Positions 1 through 8,470 of a stretch of DNA of 64,000 nt are shown one piece after another. The translations under genes and the position numbers were made by a program. The DNA lies in NCBI GenBank assembly GCA_900109435.1, contig FNZT01000013.1, forward strand, positions 1-64,000. The letters are read 5' to 3'. Origin of the DNA: Ruminococcus sp. YRD2003. GTDB taxonomy: Bacteria > Bacillota > Clostridia > Oscillospirales > Ruminococcaceae. The notes below the pieces were generated by a model that saw only the letters and a program-made list of their open reading frames with translations, had not been told where the DNA came from and made no database searches. Within the stretch, counting starts at the first letter, position 1. Each line of letters begins with the position of its first letter.

Positions 1-158
1 AACGGATAAACGCTGAAGGCATCTAAGCGTGAAGCCGACCTCAAGATAAGATATCCCATCGTAAGAGTAAGACCCCTCAAAGACTATGAGGTTGATAGGT
101 GCAAGGTGTAAGCGTGGTGACACGTTCAGCCAGCGCATACTAATCGGTCGAGGGCTTT
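1..158 (+). rRNA. 23S ribosomal RNA, 3' end only
   Basis: The conserved 3' terminal part of 23S rRNA is visible, including the GGTCGAGGGCTT end close to position 155. The gene begins before the window. It is followed after about 60 bases by 5S rRNA, the usual bacterial order. The exact 3' end is estimated from the family consensus. Confidence 0.93.
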
Positions 159-220
159 TCCTTTTACTTCATTCACATGAGGTTCTCCCTCAGCATTGAG
201 CTTTGTTCAGTTTTTAAGAG

Positions 221-337
<117 letters not shown>

Positions 338-342
338 AAAGG

Positions 343-371
343 TTAAACGGAAGTCAAAGACTTCCGTTTAA
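343..371 (+). other. Perfect hairpin between 5S rRNA and tRNA
   Basis: Positions 343-355 and 359-371 are perfect 13-base inverted copies around an AAA loop. No T-run follows, so this is more likely a processing stem or a weak pause site than an intrinsic terminator. The tRNA begins 9 bases downstream, which suggests 5S and tRNA share a transcript. Confidence 0.6.
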
Positions 372-379
372 TTGTATCA

Positions 380-456
380 GGGCCAATAGCTCAGTTGGTT
401 AGAGCATCCGGCTCATAACCGGACGGTCCGGGGTTCGAGTCCCTGTTGGCCCACCA
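380..456 (+). tRNA. tRNA with CAU anticodon (elongator Met or Ile2)
   Basis: A 77-base cloverleaf: acceptor GGGCCAA (380-386) pairs with TTGGCCC (446-452), discriminator A, and encoded CCA at 454-456. The anticodon loop CTCATAA gives CAU. The paired first acceptor base excludes initiator Met. Whether it decodes AUG, or AUA after lysidine modification, cannot be decided by eye; the anticodon-stem region resembles Ile2 tRNAs of other Firmicutes. Confidence 0.93.
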
Positions 457-477
457 GCGCCAAGCGGGCGCGCGCAG

Positions 478-514
478 TTCGCGGTTCAGTTCTTCTGGAC
501 CGCGAATTTTTTTT
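478..514 (+). terminator. Intrinsic terminator of the rRNA-tRNA operon
   Basis: Stem TTCGCGGTTCAG / CTGGACCGCGAA with a 5-base loop, followed by eight T. The stem and about 20 bases before it resemble a second copy at 53481-53538, so this belongs to a dispersed family of RNA-gene-associated terminators. Confidence 0.9.
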
Positions 515-516
515 GC

Positions 517-556
517 CGAAAAAACGCCGTCCCCGCACTGCCGCGGGAACGGCGTT
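517..556 (-). terminator. Intrinsic terminator of the comEA-like transcript
   Basis: On the minus strand, AACGCCGTTCCCGC and GCGGGGACGGCGTT form a 14-bp stem followed by a T-run. It sits just beyond the stop of the minus-strand gene ending at 561 and meets the rRNA terminator head to head. Confidence 0.85.
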
Positions 557-560
557 TGTG

Positions 561-1277
561 TTATTCTGCTACAACGTATTCGAGTATGTCCGCAACATCC
601 GACTGCACCAAAGACTTGACGTACAGCAGTTCATATGTATTGCTGAAATGGCCGAGCTTCTCACGGAGCTCCACTATCTCCTCCGCCGTTTCTTCATCTA
701 CGTGCGGTAGCAGCATCAGCGTCTCCGCATTTGCAGTGTTTATGTCTATGGGAGCGACGTCTTCGAGCGTGAGCGGCGGCTCGGTCGTCTCGACCTCCTC
801 CGTCGGCTCTATATCGGGAATTGTCGGCTTCTCGGTCTGTGCCGCCGTCGTGTATATCGGGTCGGCAACAAAGACGTGCCCGCGTATATCCGCGAATGTC
901 GCCTCGCCTATGCCCGACACCTGCATCAGCTCCTCAATGTTGAGAAAACCGCCATGCTGCGTGCGATAGTCAACTATCACGGCTGCGAGATGCTCGCCGA
1001 TCCCGTTGAGCTGTGTCAGTTCCTCGGCTGTCGCGGAGTTGATATCGAGCATAAGAAATGTTGTTGCGGTTTGACTTGTCGGTGCGGGAGCGGTTTCCCG
1101 CGCTGTGGTGACCTGTACGGATGCAGCCGCTGTCGTCACTACGGAGCGCGTAATAACAGCGATGTCCTCTCGCTTTTCCCTGCTGTCGGTGATGTGCCAT
1201 GCTGCCGAGCCTGCGAGGATCATCCCTGTGGTTATTATTAGTGCTGCTTCTTTGCCTCTCTTGTACGGCACTGTCAT
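561..1277 (-). CDS. ComEA-like helix-hairpin-helix DNA-binding protein
   Basis: A protein of about 238 residues with a short basic N-terminus, one hydrophobic membrane segment (about residues 12-30), a Thr/Ala/Pro-rich linker, and two copies of the ComEA-type double helix-hairpin-helix unit. The units begin at LDINSATAEEL and PIDINTANAETL and carry the GIGEHLA and VSGIGEATF turns. ComEA-family proteins bind double-stranded DNA outside the membrane during natural transformation; small relatives also occur without known competence. The layout differs from classical ComEA, with an acidic spacer (EPTEEVETTEPP) between the two units. The gene follows the MBL-fold nuclease gene after 21 bases, so the two are probably cotranscribed. 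A GTG three bases upstream of the ATG could also be the start; no strong SD decides. No comEC is nearby, so a competence role is inference. Confidence 0.85.
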   Translation of the reverse strand: MTVPYKRGKEAALIITTGMILAGSAAWHITDSREKREDIAVITRSVVTTAAASVQVTTARETAPAPTSQTATTFLMLDINSATAEELTQLNGIGEHLAAVIVDYRTQHGGFLNIEELMQVSGIGEATFADIRGHVFVADPIYTTAAQTEKPTIPDIEPTEEVETTEPPLTLEDVAPIDINTANAETLMLLPHVDEETAEEIVELREKLGHFSNTYELLYVKSLVQSDVADILEYVVAE

Positions 1278-1301
1278 CACCGCCTGTCAAGCCGCGTTTT
1301 T

Positions 1302-2897
1302 TCAGAGCTCCCAGTCGTCGCAGAGCTTGTTTATTGCTTCTGTCAGCTTGCGCATATCGGCGTTTGCTCGTCCGTCCGAGAGCTTTATTAGGCGCGAGAG
1401 CCTGTCGGATGCGGAAAGCAGGTCGCTGTAGGTGACGCTGATGTTGCTCTGGTGTTCCTTCTTCGGGAGGAATACCGCCTCAGCATCAACTGTAACTTCG
1501 CCAGATATCAGGTCGAATTCCGCTCCGCTGTACGGGGCGTAGACGTCCGCGCCGAGCTCGTCGCGAAGGTGCTGGGCAAAGCTGTCCGCTGATGTCATCT
1601 CGCCGTGATTGATGAAGAATTTCTTCACGCCGCTTATCGCCTTTGCCCATTCGGTAAGTCCGTTCACGTCCGCGTGACCGCTTACGCCAGGGAGCTGCTT
1701 TATCTCGGCTGCGACCTTGACCGTCTCGCCGAAGAGCTTTACCCTTTTTGCGCCCTCAATGAGCGCGCGTCCGAGAGTATTCGATGCCTGATAGCCTACG
1801 AAAAGTATCGTGTTTTCGGGCTTCCAGAGGTTGTGCTTGAGGTGATGCTTGATACGGCCTGCCTCGCACATACCGCTCGCGGAGATGATGACCTTCGGGC
1901 GCGTATCATCGTTTATAGCGCGGGAATCGTCGCTTGTGAGCGTGCGTATCAGTCCCTCGAATGTGATGGGATTTACTCCCTTGCGCACGTAGGAAAGTGC
2001 TTCCTCGTCGTAGCAGCTCTCGCGGTTGTTTATGAAGATGTCGGTCGCTTCGTTGGCGAGCGGACTGTCTACATACACGGGGAATTCGTCGTGTCCCCTG
2101 ACGAGCCCGTCGTGCTTTATCTGGCGCAGGAAGTAGAGCATCTCCTGCGTTCTGCCGACTGCAAACGACGGTATGATGACGCTTCCGCCGCGGTCGAAGG
2201 TCGTCTGGAGCACCTTCGTCAGTGCTGTGACGTAGTCGGTGGGGCGGTCGTGAACGCGGTTGCCGTAGGTGGACTCCATAACTACGTAGTCGGCGGCGTC
2301 GATGTACTGAGGATTGCGTATGAGCGGCTGGTGAATGTTGCCGATATCGCCCGAAAAGACGATAGTACGTGTTTCGCCGTCCTCGGTCATGGTGAGGATT
2401 ATGCTCGATGAGCCGAGGAGGTGTCCCGCGTCGCGGAAACGTATGCTTATGCCCTCTGCGACTTCCGTATCGGTCTCGTATTCGTGCGGTACAAACAGCT
2501 CTATTGCACCTATGGCGTCGTCCATCGTGTAGAGCGGCTCGTAGTCGTCCTCGCCGCGGCGCTGTGCCTTTCTGCTGCGCCATTCGGCTTCAAATTCCTG
2601 TATGTGTGCGGCGTCGCGAAGCATGACGCTGCAAAGGTTGGCTGTGGCAGTGGTGGAGTGTATCTCGCCGCTGAATCCGCCCGCAAAGAGCAGGGGGAGC
2701 AGTCCCGAGTGGTCGATGTGGGCGTGGGTGAGGAGCACAAAATCTATATCGGCGGGAGCTACGGGTATCTGGACGTTTTTGAGGACGTCCTCGCCCTGTT
2801 CCATTCCGAAATCGACAAGGAATTTCTTGCCGCAAGCCTCGATATATGTGCAGCTGCCCGTGACCTCGTGGGTAGCGCCTATGAACATCATTTTCAT
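1302..2897 (-). CDS. Beta-CASP MBL-fold ribonuclease (CPSF/YSH1-like)
   Basis: A 531-residue metallo-beta-lactamase protein of the beta-CASP RNA-processing group. The N-terminal GATHEVTGSC, the metal motif HAHIDH (residues 58-63), GDIGN, ESTYGNR, the beta-CASP SFAVGRTQEMLY and the late ISASGMCEAGRI and SGHADVNGL motifs are all present. This is the full set of family signatures. Members are zinc-dependent endo- or exoribonucleases acting in the cytoplasm. The last 70 or so residues, beyond the RMMBL part, form a helical tail with no match I recognise. The start has an AGGAGG about 8 bases upstream. It is followed by the ComEA-like gene. RNA cleavage is inferred from the family; substrate specificity cannot be read from the sequence. 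Confidence 0.9.
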   Translation of the reverse strand: MKMMFIGATHEVTGSCTYIEACGKKFLVDFGMEQGEDVLKNVQIPVAPADIDFVLLTHAHIDHSGLLPLLFAGGFSGEIHSTTATANLCSVMLRDAAHIQEFEAEWRSRKAQRRGEDDYEPLYTMDDAIGAIELFVPHEYETDTEVAEGISIRFRDAGHLLGSSSIILTMTEDGETRTIVFSGDIGNIHQPLIRNPQYIDAADYVVMESTYGNRVHDRPTDYVTALTKVLQTTFDRGGSVIIPSFAVGRTQEMLYFLRQIKHDGLVRGHDEFPVYVDSPLANEATDIFINNRESCYDEEALSYVRKGVNPITFEGLIRTLTSDDSRAINDDTRPKVIISASGMCEAGRIKHHLKHNLWKPENTILFVGYQASNTLGRALIEGAKRVKLFGETVKVAAEIKQLPGVSGHADVNGLTEWAKAISGVKKFFINHGEMTSADSFAQHLRDELGADVYAPYSGAEFDLISGEVTVDAEAVFLPKKEHQSNISVTYSDLLSASDRLSRLIKLSDGRANADMRKLTEAINKLCDDWEL

Positions 2898-2979
2898 GGT
2901 TAAGCCTCCTAATACTTTTTATGTAATTATAACATATTGAGATGTAAATGTCCATAGCTTTTTGTGAATTAGTTTTCCG

Positions 2980-3008
2980 TTGCTTAATCTTTCCATTTAT
3001 GGTATAAT
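2980..3008 (+). promoter_or_regulatory. Sigma-A-type promoter of the interrupted GNAT gene
   Basis: TTGCTT (2980-2985), 17-base spacer, TATAAT (3003-3008), about 57 bases before the ATG at 3065. It diverges from the minus-strand nuclease gene. Confidence 0.7.
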
Positions 3009-3064
3009 ATATGTATAATTGCATCAGGAGCGAATTATGTTGAAAAAGGAGAATAACGGTTAGC

Positions 3065-3714
3065 ATGGAGCACAGGATAAGACTGCTCCGCAAAGATGAG
3101 TTCGGCGAGCTCGATAACTTCCTGTATGAGGCGATATTCGTTCCCGAGGGAGTGTCTCCGCCGACGAGGAAGATATTGTTTCAGCCCGAATTGCAGGTGT
3201 ATGTCAGGGATTTCGGCACGCGCCGCGGTGACGTCGCCTTTGCTGCGGAATCGGGCGGAAAAGTGGTCGGTGCGGCGTGGAGCCGCATAATGAACGACTA
3301 CGGTCATATAAACGACGATACGCCTTCGCTGGCGATATCGCTGTATAAGGGCAACACCGCACAAAGCCCGCCAGAAGGCTTTGTACTGTATATGCTTGCA
3401 TATTTTCCGTCATCTTGCACAGAAATTCCTTGACATACGTCAGTATGCCTGCGGAATTTCTATACAATCTGACGAAAAATCTGTCGGCGCATCTCCAGCA
3501 CAAGCTTTGTGCGGTATTGCCTAAGGAATACCGCGGCATCGGTATCGGTACGGAGCTTATGCGGGCTCTGCTCGGCGAACTGAAAAGCGTCGGATTCGGA
3601 CAGGTGTCGCTCTCGGTGCAGAAGACGAATCGTGCGGTGAGGCTCTACCGCAAAATCGGATTCGTTACCATAGACGAAAACGACGAGGAATACATAATGC
3701 TGTGCAGGCTGTGA
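3065..3714 (+). pseudogene. GNAT N-acetyltransferase, disrupted by a MITE
   Basis: The first part (from ATG 3065) encodes the N-terminal half of a GNAT fold and ends in SLAISLYK. The second part resumes at KEYRGIGIGTELMRALL, the acetyl-CoA-binding motif A, and runs to the stop at 3714. Between them lies a 172-bp inverted-repeat element that adds a stop at about 3431. Removing the element plus one copy of the 4-bp duplication TAAG (176 bp in all) rejoins the halves in frame as ...LYKEYRGIGIGT..., giving an intact protein of 157 residues. The intact protein would transfer an acetyl group from acetyl-CoA to an unknown amine. As it stands only truncated products can be made, so the gene is probably inactive unless the element excises precisely. 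Confidence 0.9.
3350..3521 (+). mobile_element. 172-bp MITE with 18-bp terminal inverted repeats
   Basis: The left end GGCAACACCGCACAAAGC (3350-3367) and the inverted right end (3504-3521) match at 17 of 18 positions. TAAG flanks both sides (3346-3349 and 3522-3525) as a 4-bp target-site duplication. The interior has further imperfect inverted repeats (GAAATTCC with GGAATTTC; CGTCA with TGACG) and no transposase gene, so it must be mobilised in trans. It lies inside a GNAT gene, and precise excision restores that frame. I saw no second copy in the window and do not recognise the parent IS family. Confidence 0.88.
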
Positions 3715-3757
3715 ACCGCACAGGGCGCAGTCCTCTTAAAAAGGAAAGGATACTATC

Positions 3758-4888
3758 ATGAACAAGAAAGAAACTCAGGAGATCAAAAAGAATTTTTCGG
3801 ATAAGAGCGGCTTCTTCATCATGGAGCGCGTACTTACGGGCTTTGTCGATGCGGAGAAGAATGTCCGCTACTCTAAGGCTAACGCCTGCGTGACGATGTC
3901 GGTCGAGGAGCACGACGTCTACGACGAGACGCTCAAGAAAGTCCTCAATACCAACGTCGGCAGGAACTTCTGCGAGTATGAGTTCCCGAATGAAGCCTAC
4001 GAGGAGGGCAAGCCGCAGGAGATACTTTACTCGCTCCTTAAATCCGAGCTCAAGGACGAGGTCGTATGCGAGAACTTCCTCAACCATATCGCCAATAACA
4101 TTACATATACGGGTCCCTTTGCCGTCATCACAGCCTACTGCGTCTACACGATACGCAAAAAGGACAAGAATGATGAGTTCGCTGAGGGCGACGACGAGGT
4201 CTACCGCTATCTGCTCACGGCTGTCTGCCCCGTGAATACGAGCAGCGACGGATTCGTGTTTGACAGCTTCAACAACGAGATAACCAAAAAGGTCAACACC
4301 GAGCTCATCATCAGCAAGGCACCGTCGGACGGCTTCCTCTACCCCGTTTTCAGCAACAGGAGCTCCGACATCAACCACGTTATGTATTACGCGAAGTCCG
4401 CAAGCAAGCCAAATACTTCCATTGTCGAGGACGTGCTCGGGTGCAGCTTTGTTATGTCTGCGGACAGCGAGAAGTCGAGTTTCCAGAGCATTCTTAAAAC
4501 CGTTGTCGGCGATGACCTCGACTATATGGTGATAAAGACCGTCAACGAGAAGCTTCAGGAGGTCGCGGAGGAGAGCAAGGACGAGACCGATACCGCTGTC
4601 ATCGACAACACCAAGCTTAAAGGTATCCTCACGGATATAGGCGTTCCTCAGGAGCGCGTCGAGATGACAGACCCCGTCTTCGAGCGCGTGTGCGGCAATA
4701 CTCCGCTGACCGTGTCCAACCTCATTGAGAAGAAGACCGTGCTTTCTTCTGCGGGCATCACTGTCAACATCAAGCCCGATGCTGCCGATAAGGTGCGCAC
4801 CAGCGTCATCGACGGCAGACGCTGCCTCCTCATCGACATCGACGACCCGACTATCGAGATAAACGGGCTGCCTGTTACGCTTAATTGA
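3758..4888 (+). CDS. DUF4317 family protein
   Basis: A 376-residue soluble protein with no signal peptide or membrane segment. The N-terminal MNKKETQEIKKNFS, the EFPNEAYEEGKPQEILYSLL region and the TAVCPVN segment match my recollection of DUF4317, a family common in Clostridia. I do not know its biochemical role. The start is preceded by an AAGGAAAGGA ribosome binding site. The gene follows the broken GNAT gene and precedes a spacer full of palindromic repeats, so it probably ends its own transcription unit. Confidence 0.8.
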   Translation: MNKKETQEIKKNFSDKSGFFIMERVLTGFVDAEKNVRYSKANACVTMSVEEHDVYDETLKKVLNTNVGRNFCEYEFPNEAYEEGKPQEILYSLLKSELKDEVVCENFLNHIANNITYTGPFAVITAYCVYTIRKKDKNDEFAEGDDEVYRYLLTAVCPVNTSSDGFVFDSFNNEITKKVNTELIISKAPSDGFLYPVFSNRSSDINHVMYYAKSASKPNTSIVEDVLGCSFVMSADSEKSSFQSILKTVVGDDLDYMVIKTVNEKLQEVAEESKDETDTAVIDNTKLKGILTDIGVPQERVEMTDPVFERVCGNTPLTVSNLIEKKTVLSSAGITVNIKPDAADKVRTSVIDGRRCLLIDIDDPTIEINGLPVTLN

Positions 4889-4897
4889 GCGCGTTTT

Positions 4898-5043
4898 GTA
4901 GGGGCGCATTCCGTGCGCCCGCAAACAATTTCAAAACTGACGGGCGAGCGGAACTCGCCCCTACAGAATATCCTTGTAGGGGCGCCCTTTGGGCGTCCGC
5001 AGTTTACAGGAAATTATCGGACCGCCAAAGGCGGTCCCTACAA
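4898..5043. repeat. REP-like palindromic repeat cluster (GTAGGGGCG family)
   Basis: The spacer contains three back-to-back imperfect palindromes bounded by GTAGGGGCG or CGCCCCTAC: GTAGGGGCGCATTCCGTGCG, then ACGGGCGAGCGGAACTCGCC with CCTAC, then GTAGGGGCGCCCTTTGGGCG, ending in CGCCAAAGGCGGTCCCTAC. Similar units occur at 8471-8600, 59166-59247 and 62613-62733, always between genes. Confidence 0.85.
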
Positions 5044-5050
5044 GTTTTCA

Positions 5051-5079
5051 TTGACATAAAACCTGTCCTATATTATAAT
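5051..5079 (+). promoter_or_regulatory. Promoter of the GH26-like gene
   Basis: TTGACA (5051-5056), 17-base spacer, TATAAT (5074-5079), 31 bases before the ATG at 5111. It follows immediately after the repeat cluster. Confidence 0.85.
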
Positions 5080-5110
5080 GTATTTACGATAACTCACACG
5101 GAGGAGCTAT

Positions 5111-6550
5111 ATGGATAAGTTTTTGAAGATACATATGGGCAGCGCAAAATGCGCTGTCGACCTCGGTGACGGCAGCGAACGCGGCGAGTATGTTTCGCAG
5201 GACTATATACTCAGCAGACTCGGACGCCCGCACCGCAGCATCAGCCTCATGTACTGCTATTACCCTTTCGACAAGCACTGGCCTGCACGTATTTCCGAGG
5301 CGATGAAGGATGCGAACGTCTCCTTTCAGTGGGACTATCCTTATGACGATTACTTCCCGTACCTCGGCGGTCTCGGAGGCAGCCGCGACGGTCAGCCGTT
5401 CGAGCAGATGAGAGACGTCCGCAGACACGGGCAGGACGTTACGCTGACTATTACTATGGACCCCCGTGTCACCGACGAGCAGCTCGCTGCGATAGGCGAT
5501 GACCTCCGCTCGTTCGGAAGGCTCTTCCTGCGTATCAATCACGAGGCTACGGGCAGCTGGTTCTCGTTCAACAAAAGAGCGACCTATCAGGAGGTCGCAG
5601 ACTTTTACTGCCGTGCGTGCCGTGTCATCAAGGAGCACGCTCCGAATGTGCAGACGGTGCTGTGCATCGGCGGTATCGAGGACCTCAGCTCCGAGGAGAT
5701 AGTTATGGAGAAGGAGTTCGCTCAGGCTGTACGCGAGACAGATATATGGTCAGTTGACAAGTATATGGCACTCCATTGGGGCTGGCCGTTCGACGTCGCG
5801 GAGACGGGCGGAAATTCCCACGGCAGAAGCGCTGTCCGCGACATATACGCCCTGACTAAGGCGAGCTATGAGCGCTACAAGTACATATGCGGAGGCGCGG
5901 AGAAGCCTATGGTGATGTCGGAGTTCAACGCTGACGGCGACGTCACGGGCGCATACGAGCAGGCGGAAATGGTGAGGCTCTTCTGCGATATCCTCGACGA
6001 GGACAAGGCTGACTGGTTCTCGGGTTTCACCTTCTATCAGTTCCGCGACAGAGGCAGGCTCGGGCTCGAAATTGAGGACCCGAACAACTCCGAGGTCGGC
6101 ATAGAGCAGCCTGTGCTCAAGACCTACAGGGAGCTGATAAACCGTGAGCGCTTCCTGCCATCAATGACCGAGAAGGGCGAGGCAAAGCTCCCCGTCAGGC
6201 TCCGCTGGGGAAGCTCGGAGGACGCCGACGGCATTGCTGTTCCCCTGCATTTCGACGGCGACCCGCACTTCTGCGAGCTTGTGTTCGATGACGACTCGAA
6301 CCTTATGATAGAGCTGAACGGACGCTGGTTCTATAAGTCGCCGAAGGCAAGGACGATAGACCTCATGCCTGCCTTCTATGAGAACAGGCTCGGCGGAAGT
6401 GCCGATATGACGCTGAAAATTTTTGCTCCGCCCGCAAGCGGCGAGAATGACCTCTCTGCGGAGGACGGACTGCTCAACTACTTCTACACGCTCGAAAAGC
6501 TCCCGAAGATACGCATTCTGACTGCTCCCGTGGAGCCGAGCAAGGACTGA
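5111..6550 (+). CDS. Cytoplasmic clan GH-A (GH26-like) glycoside hydrolase
   Basis: 479 residues with no signal peptide, dockerin or anchor, so probably cytoplasmic. The first 340 residues look like a (beta/alpha)8 glycosidase. RINHEATGSWF (R141, H144, E145) has the form of the GH26 acid/base motif R-x-x-H-E-x-x-G-x-WF, and PMVMSEFN places E271 where the nucleophile would be. The C-terminal 130 residues look like a separate beta-rich domain. Substrate is unknown; intracellular cleavage of imported mannan- or glucan-type oligosaccharides is an inference. The ATG follows GGAGG closely. Next are a membrane-anchored protein and ispD-ispF in the same direction. It could belong to an unclassified GH-A group rather than true GH26. 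Confidence 0.65.
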   Translation: MDKFLKIHMGSAKCAVDLGDGSERGEYVSQDYILSRLGRPHRSISLMYCYYPFDKHWPARISEAMKDANVSFQWDYPYDDYFPYLGGLGGSRDGQPFEQMRDVRRHGQDVTLTITMDPRVTDEQLAAIGDDLRSFGRLFLRINHEATGSWFSFNKRATYQEVADFYCRACRVIKEHAPNVQTVLCIGGIEDLSSEEIVMEKEFAQAVRETDIWSVDKYMALHWGWPFDVAETGGNSHGRSAVRDIYALTKASYERYKYICGGAEKPMVMSEFNADGDVTGAYEQAEMVRLFCDILDEDKADWFSGFTFYQFRDRGRLGLEIEDPNNSEVGIEQPVLKTYRELINRERFLPSMTEKGEAKLPVRLRWGSSEDADGIAVPLHFDGDPHFCELVFDDDSNLMIELNGRWFYKSPKARTIDLMPAFYENRLGGSADMTLKIFAPPASGENDLSAEDGLLNYFYTLEKLPKIRILTAPVEPSKD

Positions 6551-6571
6551 TAAGAAAGGCGATTACCTGAC

Positions 6572-7216
6572 ATGGAAAGAAAACTTAACAAGAAAAGAGT
6601 TATTATTGTCGGCGCAGCGGTAATGGCACTGCTGCTGATAATAGTCGGCTGCATAACGTTTTTTACGAGCTGCGGAAAGAAAAAACAGGAAAATCAGCCG
6701 CTCCTGTGCGAGGAGCCCGCTTTCCCCGAGACCCTCGCCGCTGATGGCGGCACTTATACCCGCAAGCTCTCGACCTACTGGTGGGTCAAGGACGTGAACA
6801 ACGGCAAGGTCATCCTTGAGGACGTAAACCGCTTTCACGGCGGTGATGTACCCGATGCTGATCTCGGTGTCGTTGACCTTCAGGGCAGGGTGATCATAAC
6901 CTGCGACAACCGCGAGGTACACTTCACGGACAAGGGCTATATCGCTACGTGGCACGTCGAGGGAAACAACAGCACTTATAACTTCTTCAATATGGGCGGC
7001 AACTGCCTTGCAAGCCTCGATTCGACAAATGCCGAGACAGTTGAGAAGTACGGCGAGGCGATGAAGTCCAGCGAAAAGGAGCACGCGGAGATAACCGACA
7101 AGGTAAGCGGCTCGGTGAAATACTTCGGCAAGTATGCTGTCGTGAGCGAGTCAGACGGAAATGACGCCAAAAAGAAGGTCAATACCTGCGTTTATGAGTT
7201 CAAGCCCGCGCAGTGA
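6572..7216 (+). CDS. Membrane-anchored hypothetical protein
   Basis: 214 residues. A Lys/Arg-rich start is followed by one strong hydrophobic segment (about 9-32) and a cysteine in FFTSC, which might be a degenerate lipobox or the end of an uncleaved anchor. The rest is soluble, rich in Asp, Asn and Gly, with short beta-strand-like stretches such as VVDLQGRVIITCDN, and is probably extracytoplasmic. I recognise no family. It starts 21 bases after the glycosidase and ends 14 bases before ispD, so it likely lies in one operon with both. Confidence 0.7.
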   Translation: MERKLNKKRVIIVGAAVMALLLIIVGCITFFTSCGKKKQENQPLLCEEPAFPETLAADGGTYTRKLSTYWWVKDVNNGKVILEDVNRFHGGDVPDADLGVVDLQGRVIITCDNREVHFTDKGYIATWHVEGNNSTYNFFNMGGNCLASLDSTNAETVEKYGEAMKSSEKEHAEITDKVSGSVKYFGKYAVVSESDGNDAKKKVNTCVYEFKPAQ

Positions 7217-7230
7217 TTCGGAGGTAGGAT

Positions 7231-7905
7231 ATGGATACATCTGTAGTGATAGTTTGTGCGGGAAATTCCACGCGCATGGGCGGCGTGAACAAGATACTGC
7301 TCCCGCTCGGGGACAGGCTCGTCATCGGCGTGACTATGCTCGCTTTCGAGAGATGCGAGAGCGTCAGGGAGATAGTCATTGTCGCGAGAGAGGCTGATAT
7401 TCCCGCGATAAAGGCTGAGGCGGAAGCCGCGGGGATATCAAAGCTCCGCGCCTGTACTACGGGCGGCGCTACCCGTCAGGAGAGCGTGATAAACGGCGTG
7501 AAGCAGATATCCAAGGATACGAAGCTCGTTGCGGTACACGACGGAGCGCGTCCGCTCGTCAAGCCCGAGCACATCGAAAAGGTCATTAAGGACGCCTCGG
7601 TCTTCGGCGGCGCTACTCTCGGCGTTCCCGTCAAGGACACCATAAAGACCGTGGACGGCGGGCTCATCGTCGATACTCCGCCGCGGAAGATGCTCTACAT
7701 CACGCAGACTCCGCAGATATTCAAGCGCGACCTCTACTTCGAGGGCATCGACTTCGCTCTCGAGCACGGGCTCGATTTCACCGACGACTGTCAGCTCGTC
7801 GAGGCTATAGGCGGAAAGGTCGCGATGACTGTCGGCGACTATACAAACATCAAGATAACGACTCCCGAGGACATAAAGCTCGCGGAGGTACTGCTTAACT
7901 GCTGA
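7231..7905 (+). CDS. ispD: 2-C-methyl-D-erythritol 4-phosphate cytidylyltransferase
   Basis: 224 residues, the usual length. The nucleotidyltransferase signature [13 protein letters not shown], the [11 protein letters not shown] motif and [10 protein letters not shown] are present. IspD joins CTP and methylerythritol phosphate to give CDP-methylerythritol, the third step of the non-mevalonate isoprenoid pathway, in the cytoplasm. GGAGGTAG precedes the start. It is 11 bases from ispF, the classical pairing; the second enzyme of the branch (IspE) is not in the window. Confidence 0.96.
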   Translation: MDTSVVIVCAGNSTRMGGVNKILLPLGDRLVIGVTMLAFERCESVREIVIVAREADIPAIKAEAEAAGISKLRACTTGGATRQESVINGVKQISKDTKLVAVHDGARPLVKPEHIEKVIKDASVFGGATLGVPVKDTIKTVDGGLIVDTPPRKMLYITQTPQIFKRDLYFEGIDFALEHGLDFTDDCQLVEAIGGKVAMTVGDYTNIKITTPEDIKLAEVLLNC

Positions 7906-7916
7906 GGAGGACGCAT

Positions 7917-8393
7917 ATGTTCAGGATAGGTCACGGATATGATGTTCACAGGCTCGTCGAGGGGAGGAAGCTCATTCTCGGCGGAGTCGATGTTCCGCAT
8001 ACGGTGGGGCTTCTCGGGCACTCCGACGCCGATGTGCTCGCACACGCGGTGATGGACGCTATGCTCGGAGCTCTTGCGCTCGGTGATATAGGTCACCTCT
8101 TTCCCGATACGGCTGACGAGTTCGAGGGCGCGGACAGCATGAAGCTCATGGCGGAGGTCGTGAGAGTCTGCCGCGAGAACGGCTACAAAATAGGCAATAT
8201 CGACGCGACTGTCATCGCGCAGGCTCCGAAGCTCGCTCCGTTCATCGTGTCGATGAGGGAGAATATCGCGAGGGTGTGCGGCTGCGATGTTTCGCAGATA
8301 AGCGTTAAGGCTACGACCGAGGAGAAGCTCGGATTCACGGGCGAAAAGCTCGGTATCTCCGCGCACGCTGTGGCACTTATGGAAAAGATATGA
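7917..8393 (+). CDS. ispF: 2-C-methyl-D-erythritol 2,4-cyclodiphosphate synthase
   Basis: 158 residues, the full family length. The N-terminal metal motif GHGYDVHRL (D9, H11) and the [17 protein letters not shown] signature are intact, as is the C-terminal [12 protein letters not shown]. IspF cyclises CDP-methylerythritol 2-phosphate with loss of CMP in the MEP pathway. A GAGGAGG ribosome binding site overlaps the end of ispD, indicating cotranscription. A strong terminator follows 3 bases after the stop. Confidence 0.97.
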   Translation: MFRIGHGYDVHRLVEGRKLILGGVDVPHTVGLLGHSDADVLAHAVMDAMLGALALGDIGHLFPDTADEFEGADSMKLMAEVVRVCRENGYKIGNIDATVIAQAPKLAPFIVSMRENIARVCGCDVSQISVKATTEEKLGFTGEKLGISAHAVALMEKI

Positions 8394-8395
8394 GA

Positions 8396-8420
8396 AAAAG
8401 GACGGGCGACCGTCCTTTTT
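8396..8420 (+). terminator. Intrinsic terminator after ispF
   Basis: AAAAAGGACGG / CCGTCCTTTTT stem directly behind the ispF stop codon; the descending arm merges into the T-run. Confidence 0.88.
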
Positions 8421-8470
8421 GATTCGTAATTCGTAATGCGTAATTATGGTATCGCCTGCGGCGATGAATC

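Noticed and set aside
3415-3714. Second GNAT reading frame as an independent gene
   Set aside because: Its first 35 codons lie inside the inverted-repeat element and it lacks the N-terminal GNAT half; precise removal of the element fuses it with the upstream frame.
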